The translations under genes and the position numbers were made by a program. Below, piece by piece: positions 1-8,485 of a DNA stretch of 58,209 nucleotides. The notes under the pieces were generated by a model. That model had not been told where the DNA came from. It ran no database searches and saw only the letters and a list, made by a program, of their open reading frames with translations. Each line of letters opens with the position of its first letter. Positions within the stretch are counted from its first letter, which is position 1. Origin of the DNA: Chlamydiia bacterium (lineage in GTDB: Bacteria; Chlamydiota; Chlamydiia; Chlamydiales; GCA-2402025); the NCBI GenBank assembly GCA_022601395.1, contig JAJACS010000011.1, positions 1 through 58,209 on the forward strand. The letters are read 5' to 3'.

Positions 1-1121
1 AATCTTAGTTTAACAGTTAAACCTTGCATAGTTAGCGAATCTACATAATCGTAGCTATACATTTGGTTGTAGTTCTGCCAAGCTTGTTGTTCCCATACTG
101 CTTGTAGTCTTAAACGATAGTCGTTATCGCTAAAGAAGTAATCCCATCTAACACCTAGTTGGAACTCAAACACCATGTTCATCATGTGCTGGATATCTTT
201 GATTTTTCCGTACTCAAAGAACTCGCCAGAAAAGTCTAATTGTCCGTTTTCAGTAACGTCTACAACGTCAGTCTCTGTAGTCTTTTGTTCTGTTTTGAAA
301 GTGCTCCACATTGGAGTGATTGCGTAGTTACCAATCAAGCTCCAGTTTCTTGAGAACATCCAAGAAGTATCAAGACCACTTCGGATACCGATTCCCCAGT
401 AGCTTTGCTTATCTCTTCCGTACAGACGATCTACTTGAACCGCAGTTAAACCTGTGTCATCGAAGTGATTGATATCATTCAGGTGCAGGTGAAGTCTTGT
501 TGTATGCCAAGCACCTTTAAGTCCAAAGTGTGGTCTTAAAGTTAGCTTTGGGCTTACAAAGAAGTTTCTTCCAAGTTCCCAATCAATTGCGTTAAAACGC
601 ATTGTCCAATTCATCTTTCCAGAATCCACATCGTGGTCAGAAAATGAATTATATTCATTGGCAAACTTGAATTTAGCAGCAAAATTATTTCCACCAGCAA
701 AATGCTTTGTATTTTTTGCGTGTAACCAAGTGTACTCAACAATCGTATCCCAGCCATCATATTTCAGGTCAAGACCAAGAGCTACTTTGAATCCAGGATC
801 CATGCTATTTGGCCCTTTTGAGTGTCCAGCACCTGTGTCAGTCTCTGATGCGTCCGCACTTGTACTTCTAGACCTAACTGATTCTGAAACACTTCCTGGT
901 GTCATAGTAGAGTACCAGTAGATGAAATCTGCAGAAACCAACATATCTACACCGCCGCTTACAACTGGGCCAGCATTTGGAGTTATTGTTTTTCCTTTGA
1001 TTTGCTCATAAGTGTCATTAAAGTGATCGCCACTGTGGCTGTCTTGCATATGGTCTGCAAAACCTGTAGTAGCAAGTGCAATACTTGTTAGTACAAGTCC
1101 TTTTTTTAGATTTAGTTTCAT
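1..1121 (-). CDS. MOMP-like outer-membrane porin, cut by left edge
   Basis: The reading frame starts at an ATG (1119-1121) and stays open to base 1, so the gene is cut by the window edge. About 373 codons are visible and the last residues read KLR followed by a partial TT codon. The four neighbouring paralogues end in RFDF, so probably only two or three residues plus the stop are missing. A signal peptide (MKLNLKKGLVLTSIALATTGFA) is followed by the family block ITPNAGPVVSGGVDM and an FIYW motif. Later come the conserved blocks DPGFKVALG, YDGWD, LGRNFFVSPKLTLRPHFGLKG, YWGIGIRSGLDTSW and FFSDNDYRLRLQA. It should fold as an outer-membrane beta-barrel. The gap to the upstream porin gene is only 27 bases and I see no terminator in it, so the two are probably co-transcribed. 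Confidence 0.85.
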   Translation of the reverse strand, partial: MKLNLKKGLVLTSIALATTGFADHMQDSHSGDHFNDTYEQIKGKTITPNAGPVVSGGVDMLVSADFIYWYSTMTPGSVSESVRSRSTSADASETDTGAGHSKGPNSMDPGFKVALGLDLKYDGWDTIVEYTWLHAKNTKHFAGGNNFAAKFKFANEYNSFSDHDVDSGKMNWTMRFNAIDWELGRNFFVSPKLTLRPHFGLKGAWHTTRLHLHLNDINHFDDTGLTAVQVDRLYGRDKQSYWGIGIRSGLDTSWMFSRNWSLIGNYAITPMWSTFKTEQKTTETDVVDVTENGQLDFSGEFFEYGKIKDIQHMMNMVFEFQLGVRWDYFFSDNDYRLRLQAVWEQQAWQNYNQMYSYDYVDSLTMQGLTVKLR

Positions 1122-1148
1122 TTAAAATACCTGTTAGTTTTCTTTTTG

Positions 1149-2300
1149 TTAAAAATCAAATCTCAACTCAGCCGTTACGCCCTGGAAGGCCAGGTCGTCC
1201 GTTGGCTTAGTCTGTTGAATATAAATAAATTGGTTAAAGTTTGAGAGTAGTTGTTGCTCCCATGTAATTTGTAGTCTGATTCTGTAGTTATCATCGTCAA
1301 ACCAAACGTCACTTCTTAAACCAATCTGAAAATCATAAGCCATATTGACATTATGGTTTTTGAAAGACATTTTTACAACTTCGTTATTGAGCGTATCGAG
1401 TCTTATATTAAAGATGTCCAATTCTTGGTCGACAGATGTGACGAAATCGTTTCTCTTGGTTTTGAAGTCTCCCCATAAAGGAGTGATACCCCAAATAGAT
1501 ACGATGCTAAAGTTTTTGCTAAGCTGCCAGGAGGTATTGAGACCTACTCTTGTCCCAAAGCCCCAGTAGTCCTGCTTTTGTTTTACGCGGTAAGATCCAG
1601 TTATGATATTGCCAAGAAGCTCGCTTCTTACTTCCAGATCATTCTCATGCAGCTCGAACTTTTGTGTTGTCCAAACGCCTCTAAGTCCAAAGTGGGGTCT
1701 TAGGATAAGTTTTGGGCTAATAAAAAATTCTCTTCCAAGCTCCCAAAGTAAGCTATTAAAGTGGAGTTTCCATTCGGTTTTTCCAGAAGAGAAGTCTGTA
1801 ACATTATGATCGAAAGGGATTCCAAGGAAATGCTCCATTGTGGAGGTAAAAGTGTCGTCTTTAAAATGATCGGTGGTTTTTGGTCTTAGCCATGTGTATT
1901 CAACAAAACTATCCCATCCGTCATATTCAAAAGCGATTCCAGCTTTTGCTTTGAATCCAGCATCACTGCTGCTTGAATGCGATCCACTATCACCTGTGGA
2001 AACTCTTACATCCACTTCTGTAAGATTGTCAAAATTAAGCTCACTATCTCTTACGCTATGGCCGCTTTGAACTACGTTAAAGTCACCAAGCCTTGAGCTC
2101 CAGTAGATAAAGGAACCGGCAATAAAAACATCGACTCCTCTGTCAACATAAGGGGATGTAGTTGGTGTTATAAGTTTCGTTTGCGCCTTATCATAAGTCT
2201 TCTGGTAGTGGCTTGGATGTTTTTCTTGAGAAAAACAACAAGATGACACTAAAGAAAAACAGATAAAAGCTGAACAAAATGTACGTTTCACAAATACCAT
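1149..2300 (-). CDS. MOMP-like outer-membrane porin, paralogue 2
   Basis: A 383-residue exported beta-barrel protein ending in RFDF, the aromatic C-terminus typical of outer-membrane barrels. The N-terminus is a cleavable signal sequence rich in Cys and Ser (MVFVKRTFCSAFICFSLVSS). It shares with its neighbours an ITPTTSPYVDRGVDVFIAG block, a YWSSR motif, ELGREFFISPKLILRPHFGLRG, YWGFGTRVGLNTSW and WFDDDNYRIRLQ. It is the most divergent of the five: the segment after YW lacks the DGLGY motif of paralogues 3-5. The ATG at 2300 has no clear Shine-Dalgarno; an in-frame GTG at 2291 would still give a signal peptide. The fold resembles chlamydial MOMP-like and Legionella-type major outer-membrane proteins. 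The substrate is unknown. Confidence 0.83.
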   Translation of the reverse strand: MVFVKRTFCSAFICFSLVSSCCFSQEKHPSHYQKTYDKAQTKLITPTTSPYVDRGVDVFIAGSFIYWSSRLGDFNVVQSGHSVRDSELNFDNLTEVDVRVSTGDSGSHSSSSDAGFKAKAGIAFEYDGWDSFVEYTWLRPKTTDHFKDDTFTSTMEHFLGIPFDHNVTDFSSGKTEWKLHFNSLLWELGREFFISPKLILRPHFGLRGVWTTQKFELHENDLEVRSELLGNIITGSYRVKQKQDYWGFGTRVGLNTSWQLSKNFSIVSIWGITPLWGDFKTKRNDFVTSVDQELDIFNIRLDTLNNEVVKMSFKNHNVNMAYDFQIGLRSDVWFDDDNYRIRLQITWEQQLLSNFNQFIYIQQTKPTDDLAFQGVTAELRFDF

Positions 2301-2353
2301 TCAAAATTTTAAAGGGTAGAAAAAACAAAAATAACAACTTTAAAAATTAAAGT

Positions 2354-2381
2354 AAAAAAAAAGCCTCAAATTTCTTTGAGG
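2354..2381 (-). terminator. Intrinsic terminator after porin paralogue 3
   Basis: On the minus strand a 7-bp stem (2364-2370 with 2375-2381) and a 4-nt loop are followed by C and nine T (2362-2354). It lies 27 bases past the stop at 2408, so it ends the transcript of the 2408-3601 gene. Confidence 0.8.
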
Positions 2382-2407
2382 ATTTTTAAAAAGGAAGGTG
2401 ATTTTGT

Positions 2408-3601
2408 TTAGAAATCAAATCTTATTCGTGCGCTAAGGCCTTGAAAAACAAGGTTTCCGTAAAGAGCGTTTGCTTCACTAAAATCTTTGAATTGATTCTG
2501 TGCTAGCCATAGTTGATTTTCCCAACCTGCTTGAATTCTAAATCTATAGTCGTTATCTGAAAACCAAACATCGTAACGCAAGCCAAGCTCAAGTTCGAAA
2601 ACTCCATTTAAAGAATGGAAGTTGTTTTCAGCGTTTGTAACAAGAGAAAGAGGAATCGTTGTTACAGAAGAAACATCACCTGTTGTTGACGTTTCAGAGT
2701 CTTCACAATGATCTTTTCTTTTTACATCAAATTGTCCCCAAAGAGTAGCTACTGCAAAATTCCCATATATTCCAAAATTTTGATTAAATTGATATGCAGA
2801 CTCAAGACCACCTCTTAATCCAACGCCCCAGTACTTTTGGTCAAAGCGGATGTGATAGTAGCCAGAAGTTGCTATGGTAGCATCGTTCTCTTCGCGTGTT
2901 CCCGTGATATCATTATACTTAATATTGTACTTTTGTTTTTGCCAGGTTCCTTTGAGTCCTACATGTGGTCTAAGTATTAGATAGGGACTTACAAAAAAGC
3001 TACGTCCTATTGACAGGTCTATATTATTTAACCGGTAGGTCCAAGAAGCTTTATTGTTTGCAAAGGAAAAGGAGACATTTTGTAGTCTTGATGCTTGAGA
3101 AAAGCTCCATATGGGCACTAATTTTTTACCAAGTGTATTAGGATCATTTGTTGCTTTTCCATTTTGCTTAGTTCTGAACCATGTGTATGTCGCCATAAGA
3201 TCCCATCCATCATGACCCATGTCGAAGCCAAGTCCTCCCTTAAAGCCAGAATCAAATTTAGGACTTACGTAATGAGTTTTTCCTTGGGTAAGAACGGGAG
3301 CTAGAGCAGTGCTGTCTCTTACATAAACGTCTCTGTCATCAGTTATAGTTACTCCTGACTGTATATAACCAAGTCCATCTTCTCGAGCAGTCCAATATAA
3401 GTAGTCTGCAAATAAAAAGAGATCGACTCCGCTTCTTACTACAGGACTTGCGTTTGGTGTAATCACTCGATCGTCAATGCGTGTTTGATTCATGTGAGGA
3501 GACTGTTCGCCGTATTGATAAGAATCTTGGTAGTTGCGGTCCATGGGGCCTGCAAATATGCTTGCAGTGAGTAGTGTTGCCGCAGTAAGTGTAAGTTTCA
3601 T
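2408..3601 (-). CDS. MOMP-like outer-membrane porin, paralogue 3
   Basis: I place the start at the ATG at 3601. It opens a signal peptide (MKLTLTAATLLTASIFA) and has an AGGAA Shine-Dalgarno eight bases upstream. The frame is open further up, but that stretch overlaps the terminator of the neighbouring gene, so it is not coding. The mature protein of a 397-residue precursor carries ITPNASPVVRSGVDLFLFADYLYWTA, DGLGYIQSG, DSGFKGGLGFDMGHDGWD, IGRSFFVSPYLILRPHVGLKG, YWGVGLRGGLESAY and a terminal RFDF. It is predicted to be an outer-membrane beta-barrel of the chlamydial MOMP-like family. Differences among paralogues concentrate between conserved blocks, as expected for surface loops. It is probably transcribed alone, since terminators lie on both sides. 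Confidence 0.85.
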   Translation of the reverse strand: MKLTLTAATLLTASIFAGPMDRNYQDSYQYGEQSPHMNQTRIDDRVITPNASPVVRSGVDLFLFADYLYWTAREDGLGYIQSGVTITDDRDVYVRDSTALAPVLTQGKTHYVSPKFDSGFKGGLGFDMGHDGWDLMATYTWFRTKQNGKATNDPNTLGKKLVPIWSFSQASRLQNVSFSFANNKASWTYRLNNIDLSIGRSFFVSPYLILRPHVGLKGTWQKQKYNIKYNDITGTREENDATIATSGYYHIRFDQKYWGVGLRGGLESAYQFNQNFGIYGNFAVATLWGQFDVKRKDHCEDSETSTTGDVSSVTTIPLSLVTNAENNFHSLNGVFELELGLRYDVWFSDNDYRFRIQAGWENQLWLAQNQFKDFSEANALYGNLVFQGLSARIRFDF

Positions 3602-3668
3602 AAGGGTTCCTGCTGTAAACGATTTTTTATAATTTGATCTTACTTTATGTAAGTGTCGAAATATTTGC

Positions 3669-3702
3669 AAAAAAAAGCCTGAAGAAAAACTCTTCAGGCT
3701 TT
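3669..3702 (-). terminator. Intrinsic terminator after porin paralogue 4
   Basis: A perfect 12-bp stem (3674-3685 with 3691-3702) and 5-nt loop; on the minus strand it runs into eight T (3676-3669). It sits just past the stop of the 3727-4947 gene and upstream of the 3601 start. Confidence 0.85.
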
Positions 3703-3726
3703 ATTAAACTTAAAGTTCAGATCAGA

Positions 3727-4947
3727 CTAGAAATCGAATCTTACTTTCAGCGTGAATCCCTGGAAGATTAAGTTTCCAGTAAGTGGAGTCAACACTTGAA
3801 TATCAAAAAGTTGGTTTTGATCGAACCATACTTGTTCTTCCCATCCTGCTTGGATTCTGAATCTGTAGTCGTTATCAGAGAACCAGTAGTCGTATCTCAG
3901 GCCAAGAGCAAGCTCTAGAACTGGTGATAGTGTATGGAATTTGTTTGTTACATCAACCATTCTTGAAGGTAGTACGGTATTTGTTTCATCACTATCAGGG
4001 TCAGTAGTGTTTGTTATTGTTTCAGTAGACTGTGTGGTATCTTTTCTTTTTGTATCAAATTGACCCCAAAGTGCAGATAATGCCCAGTTACCATAGATTC
4101 CAAAGCTTTTAGTGAACTGCCATGAAGTGTCCATTCCTGTTCTAATACCAACACCCCAGTAGTTCTGTTTGAAGTTGTGGTGATAAAACGCATTGGAAAT
4201 TGAAGTTGTGATAACATTGCCATCTCCTGGTTCTTCAACAACAGTTCCAGTTATATTGTCATACTTAGGTTTAAATCTTTGTGTTTGCCAAGTTCCTTTT
4301 AGACCGAAATGAGGTCTTGTGGTGAGTCTTGGGCTCACAAAGAAGTTTCTACCAAGAGACAAATCGATTGCATTAAAGTGAAGTCTATATTTTGCGGAAG
4401 CATCTCCGATTACAAGATTGTTTCCAGCTTCAGAGACGTTTTGAACAGCAACAGGAGAGGATTGAAAGGTTGGTATGATTGATGTACCAAGATCTGTCCC
4501 AGCAGTTAGGCTGCCACTTGGCTTGGTTCTAAACCATGTGTATTCCGCACCAAGGTCCCATCCATCATGACCAAGGTCTAGACCGATAGCTACTTTGAAA
4601 CCAGGATCCCACTTGCGCTTTACATAATGAACCCTGCCTGGTGCAACGTTAACACCTGCTGGTTGGTTTATAAAAGCGGCATCTTCAGCTTCTGTTCCTA
4701 AAAGATCGCCAGTATATGCATAGCCTAGGCCATCCATTCTTCCTGTCCAGTAGATAAAATCTGCTGAGATGAAAACATCAACACCGTGCTGCACAACTGG
4801 GCTAGCATTTGGTGTGATCACTCTGTTTTCAAGATCAGAGTGTTCTGCGTACATATGATTGTCGCTTTTCTTGTCGTAGTCTGCACAAAGTGTGGAAGCT
4901 AGACAAATTAAAGCTGGCGTAAGAGATCTAAGTAATCCTTTTTGCAT
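3727..4947 (-). CDS. MOMP-like outer-membrane porin, paralogue 4
   Basis: A 406-residue precursor. The ATG at 4947 is chosen over the longer open frame because an AGGAG Shine-Dalgarno precedes it and it opens a clear signal peptide (MQKGLLRSLTPALICLASTLCA). The family blocks are strong: ITPNASPVVQHGVDVFISADFIYWTG, DGLGYA, DPGFKVAIGLDLGHDGWD, LGRNFFVSPRLTTRPHFGLKG, YWGVGIRTGMDTSW, WFSDNDYRFRIQAGWEEQ and a terminal RFDF. It is closest to paralogues 3 and 5 in the visible motifs. Outer-membrane beta-barrel; pore function is inferred from the family only. A strong terminator follows, so this is probably a single-gene transcript. Confidence 0.86.
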   Translation of the reverse strand: MQKGLLRSLTPALICLASTLCADYDKKSDNHMYAEHSDLENRVITPNASPVVQHGVDVFISADFIYWTGRMDGLGYAYTGDLLGTEAEDAAFINQPAGVNVAPGRVHYVKRKWDPGFKVAIGLDLGHDGWDLGAEYTWFRTKPSGSLTAGTDLGTSIIPTFQSSPVAVQNVSEAGNNLVIGDASAKYRLHFNAIDLSLGRNFFVSPRLTTRPHFGLKGTWQTQRFKPKYDNITGTVVEEPGDGNVITTSISNAFYHHNFKQNYWGVGIRTGMDTSWQFTKSFGIYGNWALSALWGQFDTKRKDTTQSTETITNTTDPDSDETNTVLPSRMVDVTNKFHTLSPVLELALGLRYDYWFSDNDYRFRIQAGWEEQVWFDQNQLFDIQVLTPLTGNLIFQGFTLKVRFDF

Positions 4948-5076
4948 GCCAATTCTCCTAAATAAGTTAAATTTTTCTAGCCTCGCTTTAAAAAGCACAG
5001 ACTATGAAGGCTGTTTAATGAAAATTTTTTCACTAAGTAAAGCACATCTTAGAAAAATTAAGAATTATACTAAAAG

Positions 5077-5112
5077 AAAAAACCTGAATTTCCGAAAAAG
5101 AAATTCAGGTTT
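5077..5112 (-). terminator. Intrinsic terminator after porin paralogue 5
   Basis: A perfect 13-bp stem (5080-5092 with 5100-5112) and 7-nt loop, followed on the minus strand by a T run (5082-5077). It lies 31 bases past the stop at 5144. Confidence 0.85.
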
Positions 5113-5143
5113 CTCATGAGGGTAGATTTATAAATTGTTAAAT

Positions 5144-6295
5144 TTAGAAATCAAATCTCAACTTAAGAGTGAATCCTTGGAATCCAAGGTCACCATGTGA
5201 TCCCCAGCCATCAGTTAGTGCGAAGATGTTGTTATGGTTGATCCATAGTTGCTCTTCCCAAGCTGCTTGAATGCCGAAGTGGTAATCATCATCTGAGAAC
5301 CAGTAATCAAAACGTAGGCCAAGTTCAAACTCTAGAACAGGCTTCATTGTGTGGAAGTCATTTGAAGTATGAATAACTTTCACTGTTGTTGTTGGATCTG
5401 TAAGATCTAGATCAGCAAAGTCTCTTCTTGTTACATCGAATCTTCCCCAAAGACCTGAGAAAGCAACGTCACCGAAGATGCTCCAGTTCTTGTCGAAGTA
5501 CCATGCAGTGTCAAGACCTGTTCTGATACCAACGCCCCAGTAGTGCTGTCTAAGCTTTAAACGAACTTGATCAACTTCATCAGCGACATCAGCATTTAAG
5601 AAAGTTGTGTAAGTTACGTTGTAGTTCTCTTTGTACCAGCAACCTTTTAAACCAATGTGTGGTCTTAAAGTCAGGTATTGGCTGATGTAATAGTTACGTC
5701 CAAGCTCTAAATCGAAGTTGTTAAAGCGTAGTCTGAATTTACCTTTAGCTTCTTGTACGTATACAAAAGTTTCAATGATAGGGCTAAATTGATCTCTTCC
5801 TATAATTGTTCCTACAGTAGAAACATCCCATAGTGGAACAAGGCCTCTTGAATCAGTGAATGTGCTTGAAGACGAATTCGTATGATTTGAATGGAACCAT
5901 GTGTAGTTCAGGTAAATATCCCAACCATCGTGTCCAAGGTTTAGGCCAATCCCAGCTTTGAAACCTGGATCAAACTTTCTAGGAGGAAACTTTGTGCTTC
6001 CAGATGTCGCATTAGGAGATGCTGCGATTTGAATACCGTCAAAATCATCCATTCCAGTTCTTGCATAACCAAGACCATCCATTCTGCCAGTCCAGTAGAT
6101 GAAGTCAGCTGTGATGAAAACATCAGCGCCGTTTGTCACTCTTGGACCTGCGTTAGGTGTAATTTCTCTAAATCTTGTCTCATCAGATGTATGATGCGCC
6201 TGACTTGACCCGTTGTACATATCTGCAGAAGCGCTTGTTGAAAACCCACAAGCAAGGATTACTGCAGGTAGCCACTTAAGTAGTGCTTTTCCCAT
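5144..6295 (-). CDS. MOMP-like outer-membrane porin, paralogue 5
   Basis: A 383-residue precursor starting at an ATG (6295) preceded by AAAGGAG, with a signal peptide (MGKALLKWLPAVILACGFST, then SASA before the cut). It carries ITPNAGPRVTNGADVFITADFIYWTG, DGLGYARTG, DPGFKAGIGLNLGHDGWD, LGRNYYISQYLTLRPHIGLKG, YWGVGIRTGLDTAW, WFSDDDYHFGIQAAWEEQ and a terminal RFDF. It is the first gene of the porin array on the minus strand, so the roughly 200 bases upstream (6296-6502) should hold its promoter; I could not fix one with confidence. Predicted outer-membrane barrel of the MOMP-like family. Confidence 0.86.
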   Translation of the reverse strand: MGKALLKWLPAVILACGFSTSASADMYNGSSQAHHTSDETRFREITPNAGPRVTNGADVFITADFIYWTGRMDGLGYARTGMDDFDGIQIAASPNATSGSTKFPPRKFDPGFKAGIGLNLGHDGWDIYLNYTWFHSNHTNSSSSTFTDSRGLVPLWDVSTVGTIIGRDQFSPIIETFVYVQEAKGKFRLRFNNFDLELGRNYYISQYLTLRPHIGLKGCWYKENYNVTYTTFLNADVADEVDQVRLKLRQHYWGVGIRTGLDTAWYFDKNWSIFGDVAFSGLWGRFDVTRRDFADLDLTDPTTTVKVIHTSNDFHTMKPVLEFELGLRFDYWFSDDDYHFGIQAAWEEQLWINHNNIFALTDGWGSHGDLGFQGFTLKLRFDF

Positions 6296-6502
6296 TCTTT
6301 TGTTTTCTCCTTTTATGGTGTGTTTTTTTTCTGAAGTTTTTCATCATCACTACTACATTTTGAAACTCTTAAACACGCTTTGCAAAAAATGCAAGTCTAC
6401 TTTAAGTGATTTCCACACCGAATAAATGTAGTGTTATTTGTTATGACCAACACTAGCACATTTAAATAAATTTACCGAAGGGATTTTTTTTAACAAAGAA
6501 GT

Positions 6503-7354
6503 TTATGGGGAGAGAACCTTATAAGGTTTCATGCTCATAACAATGTTACTGATCATATCAAGCCAGTTTTCTGTAACGATAGATGTTTGCTTGAGAATGA
6601 AAAACCAACCAGCCCAAAGTACCAAGAGTCCAACAAGAGATTTCAGTGACATTCCAAGAAATGCAATTTGCACTTGTGGCGCAAGTCTATTTGCAATACC
6701 AAGGAACATCTCAGCCATAAGTACTGCTACAATTGCTGGTGCTGCAAGTTGTATGGATAAAGCTGTAATCTTATTTATGAGGTCTGCACCATGTTTCCAA
6801 AGCAGCATATTCATGTTGAAATACTTTGAGCTAAGGAAGCCTTCTGCAGGAATGATTTCATAGCTTTTTACAAAGATGTCAAAAAACTTCAGAGGGCCAT
6901 CGATCTGAAAAAATAATACAATCAAAACATAGTTGAACAGGTTACCAATAGAAGAGGATTGGTTTTGCATAGTGGGATCTTGAGATTGCATGATCGATGC
7001 ACCCCTAAGGTAATCAATCAAGATCCCGCAGCTTTGCGCGATGAAAAATGGTAGGGCAATAAGAAAGCCAAGGACATACCCAAGGAATAGCTCTTTTATG
7101 GCAAGTAGAGTGAATAGCCATGTGAAGTCTAACTGCTCATGAGCTGAGTATTGAATGATCGTTGGTAAAAACGCGATACTCAAGATGATAGCGACTCCTA
7201 TTCTTGTAGAAACAGGAGTCAGTTTACCTCCTAGAAAAGGAGCGAGAAAAATAATAGGTCCCATTCTGAACAAAGAGAGTAAAAAAAGAGCAAGTAAGCC
7301 TATAGGGGAGAGGCCTGGGATATTGAAGAAGTAAAGCATATAGTCAGCTGTCAT
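6503..7354 (-). CDS. sctT: Type III secretion export apparatus protein SctT
   Basis: A 283-residue inner-membrane protein with about six to eight hydrophobic segments, matching the SctT/YscT/FliR family in length and pattern. Visible family features are an N-terminal LFLLSLFRMGPIIFLAPFLGG segment and a C-terminal cytoplasmic-facing end. It sits on top of the SctR/SctS assembly and helps form the export gate of the injectisome. It is the last gene of a tightly spaced block, starting 6 bases after sctS ends. The order sctR-sctS-sctT is universal in type III systems, and the surrounding order is the chlamydial one (CT562-CT564). I see no convincing terminator downstream. Confidence 0.93.
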   Translation of the reverse strand: MTADYMLYFFNIPGLSPIGLLALFLLSLFRMGPIIFLAPFLGGKLTPVSTRIGVAIILSIAFLPTIIQYSAHEQLDFTWLFTLLAIKELFLGYVLGFLIALPFFIAQSCGILIDYLRGASIMQSQDPTMQNQSSSIGNLFNYVLIVLFFQIDGPLKFFDIFVKSYEIIPAEGFLSSKYFNMNMLLWKHGADLINKITALSIQLAAPAIVAVLMAEMFLGIANRLAPQVQIAFLGMSLKSLVGLLVLWAGWFFILKQTSIVTENWLDMISNIVMSMKPYKVLSP

Positions 7355-7360
7355 AAGAAA

Positions 7361-7630
7361 TTAGCTGTGCCACTTATAAAAGTTTGAGAAAATATTGTTT
7401 GCAAATGCCATGATTTGCCCAGACAAAAATCCTCCCATAAGCATGATAGTTGCGATTACGGCAACGAGTTTAACAGTGAAGGAAAGTGTTTGTTCTTGGA
7501 TTTGTGTTGCTGCTTGAAAAATAGCAACGAAAAGACCAAGTGTCATACTAATAAGGATAGGTGGTCCTGATAGGATCAAAATCAATAAAAGAGATTGATA
7601 GGAGAGTTGATAAATCTGAGCTGAAAACAT
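7361..7630 (-). CDS. sctS: Type III secretion export apparatus protein SctS
   Basis: An 89-residue protein with two membrane helices, the SctS/YscS/FliQ family, part of the helical export gate with SctR and SctT. The open frame extends to 7690, but the ATG at 7630 has a strong AGGAGGAA site just upstream and gives the usual family length and N-terminus (MFSAQIYQLSYQSLLLILIL). The upstream extension overlaps the end of sctR and is rejected. The segment SGPPILISMTLGLFVAIFQA and the TQIQEQTLSF motif are typical of the family. Confidence 0.93.
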   Translation of the reverse strand: MFSAQIYQLSYQSLLLILILSGPPILISMTLGLFVAIFQAATQIQEQTLSFTVKLVAVIATIMLMGGFLSGQIMAFANNIFSNFYKWHS

Positions 7631-7647
7631 ATGAGCATTCCTCCTCT

Positions 7648-8475
7648 TTAACGGTAAGTAAGTACAAGGCCTTGTATCACAAGTGTCCAACCATCAACCA
7701 TCACAATAAGCAACAGTTTTAGAGGGAGTGCAATCGTGAGTGGCGACAGCATCATCATACCCATAGCAAGTAGGATGTTCGAGGTGACAAGGTCTATGAC
7801 AAAAAATGGAAGGTAGATCAAAACCCCGATCTCAAAAGCAGACTTTAACTGCGATGTTACATAAGTGGGTACAAGAACGATCAGATCGTTCATTTTAAGA
7901 TTTTTCTTATACTGACCTGGAAAACTTTTATACGCGAGTTGATAAAAGTATCTTTGGTGTTTTGTCATGGAATTTTTCTGAAGAAACTCTTTTAGAGGTT
8001 CTTTAGATTTATCCATAACATTTACGATGAAGTAGGCAGCTTGTCCGGAAAAAAGGCTTTTAGGGGCATCTTCTTCTATGTATTTTTGTGCGCTGTTGTA
8101 CATTGCAAGGCATGTCGGGAACATCACATAGATTGTCATGAGGAGGGCGATCCCGTTAATTGCCTGGTTCGGAGGTGACTGCTGGACACCAAGGGCGTTT
8201 CTAAGAAGGGACATGACAACGACCATTTTTAGAAACGAGGTAAGTAGCATGATAATAAAGGGTAGTAGTGCAAGGGCTGCAAGGACAGCAACTTTTGTAA
8301 TGACGTTAGGTGTACCATCAGTGGATTCAGAATCACTGTTTAGCACATTTGCTTTTTGCAAGACCTGCTCCGTTGGAGAAGGCTCGGATTGGGCGTATGC
8401 TTTATGTGATGAAAAGCAAAGAACAGCTGTGCAAAAAACCAGAAAAAATAGTTTCAGGTTATAAAGCCTTTTCAT
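7648..8475 (-). CDS. sctR: Type III secretion export apparatus protein SctR
   Basis: A 275-residue protein of the SctR/YscR/FliP family. It opens with a signal-like hydrophobic segment (residues 8-28, ending KAYAQ), as in FliP-type members. Then come the hallmark segments LPFIIMLLTSFLKMVVVMSL, RNALGVQQSPPNQAINGIAL, a central periplasmic region, and a C-terminal helix pair with LLAMGMMMLSP and PLKLLLIVMVDGW. Five copies are known in other systems to build the base of the export gate. It begins 10 bases after sctL and is followed 17 bases later by sctS. Confidence 0.95.
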   Translation of the reverse strand: MKRLYNLKLFFLVFCTAVLCFSSHKAYAQSEPSPTEQVLQKANVLNSDSESTDGTPNVITKVAVLAALALLPFIIMLLTSFLKMVVVMSLLRNALGVQQSPPNQAINGIALLMTIYVMFPTCLAMYNSAQKYIEEDAPKSLFSGQAAYFIVNVMDKSKEPLKEFLQKNSMTKHQRYFYQLAYKSFPGQYKKNLKMNDLIVLVPTYVTSQLKSAFEIGVLIYLPFFVIDLVTSNILLAMGMMMLSPLTIALPLKLLLIVMVDGWTLVIQGLVLTYR

Positions 8476-8485
8476 AAAAAAACTT

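Noticed and set aside
658..921. Plus-strand ORF of 87 codons opposite the first porin gene
   Set aside because: It is the antisense shadow of a porin gene whose minus-strand frame is open over 1.1 kb with family motifs.
3602..3670. N-terminal extension of porin paralogue 3
   Set aside because: It precedes a good signal peptide and ribosome site and abuts the neighbouring gene's terminator (3669-3702).
6429..6455. 7-bp inverted repeat downstream of sctT
   Set aside because: Long 13-base loop and no T run, so not a convincing terminator.
6517..6530. 14-base palindrome AACCTTATAAGGTT
   Set aside because: It lies inside the last codons of sctT and has no T run or promoter context; likely chance.
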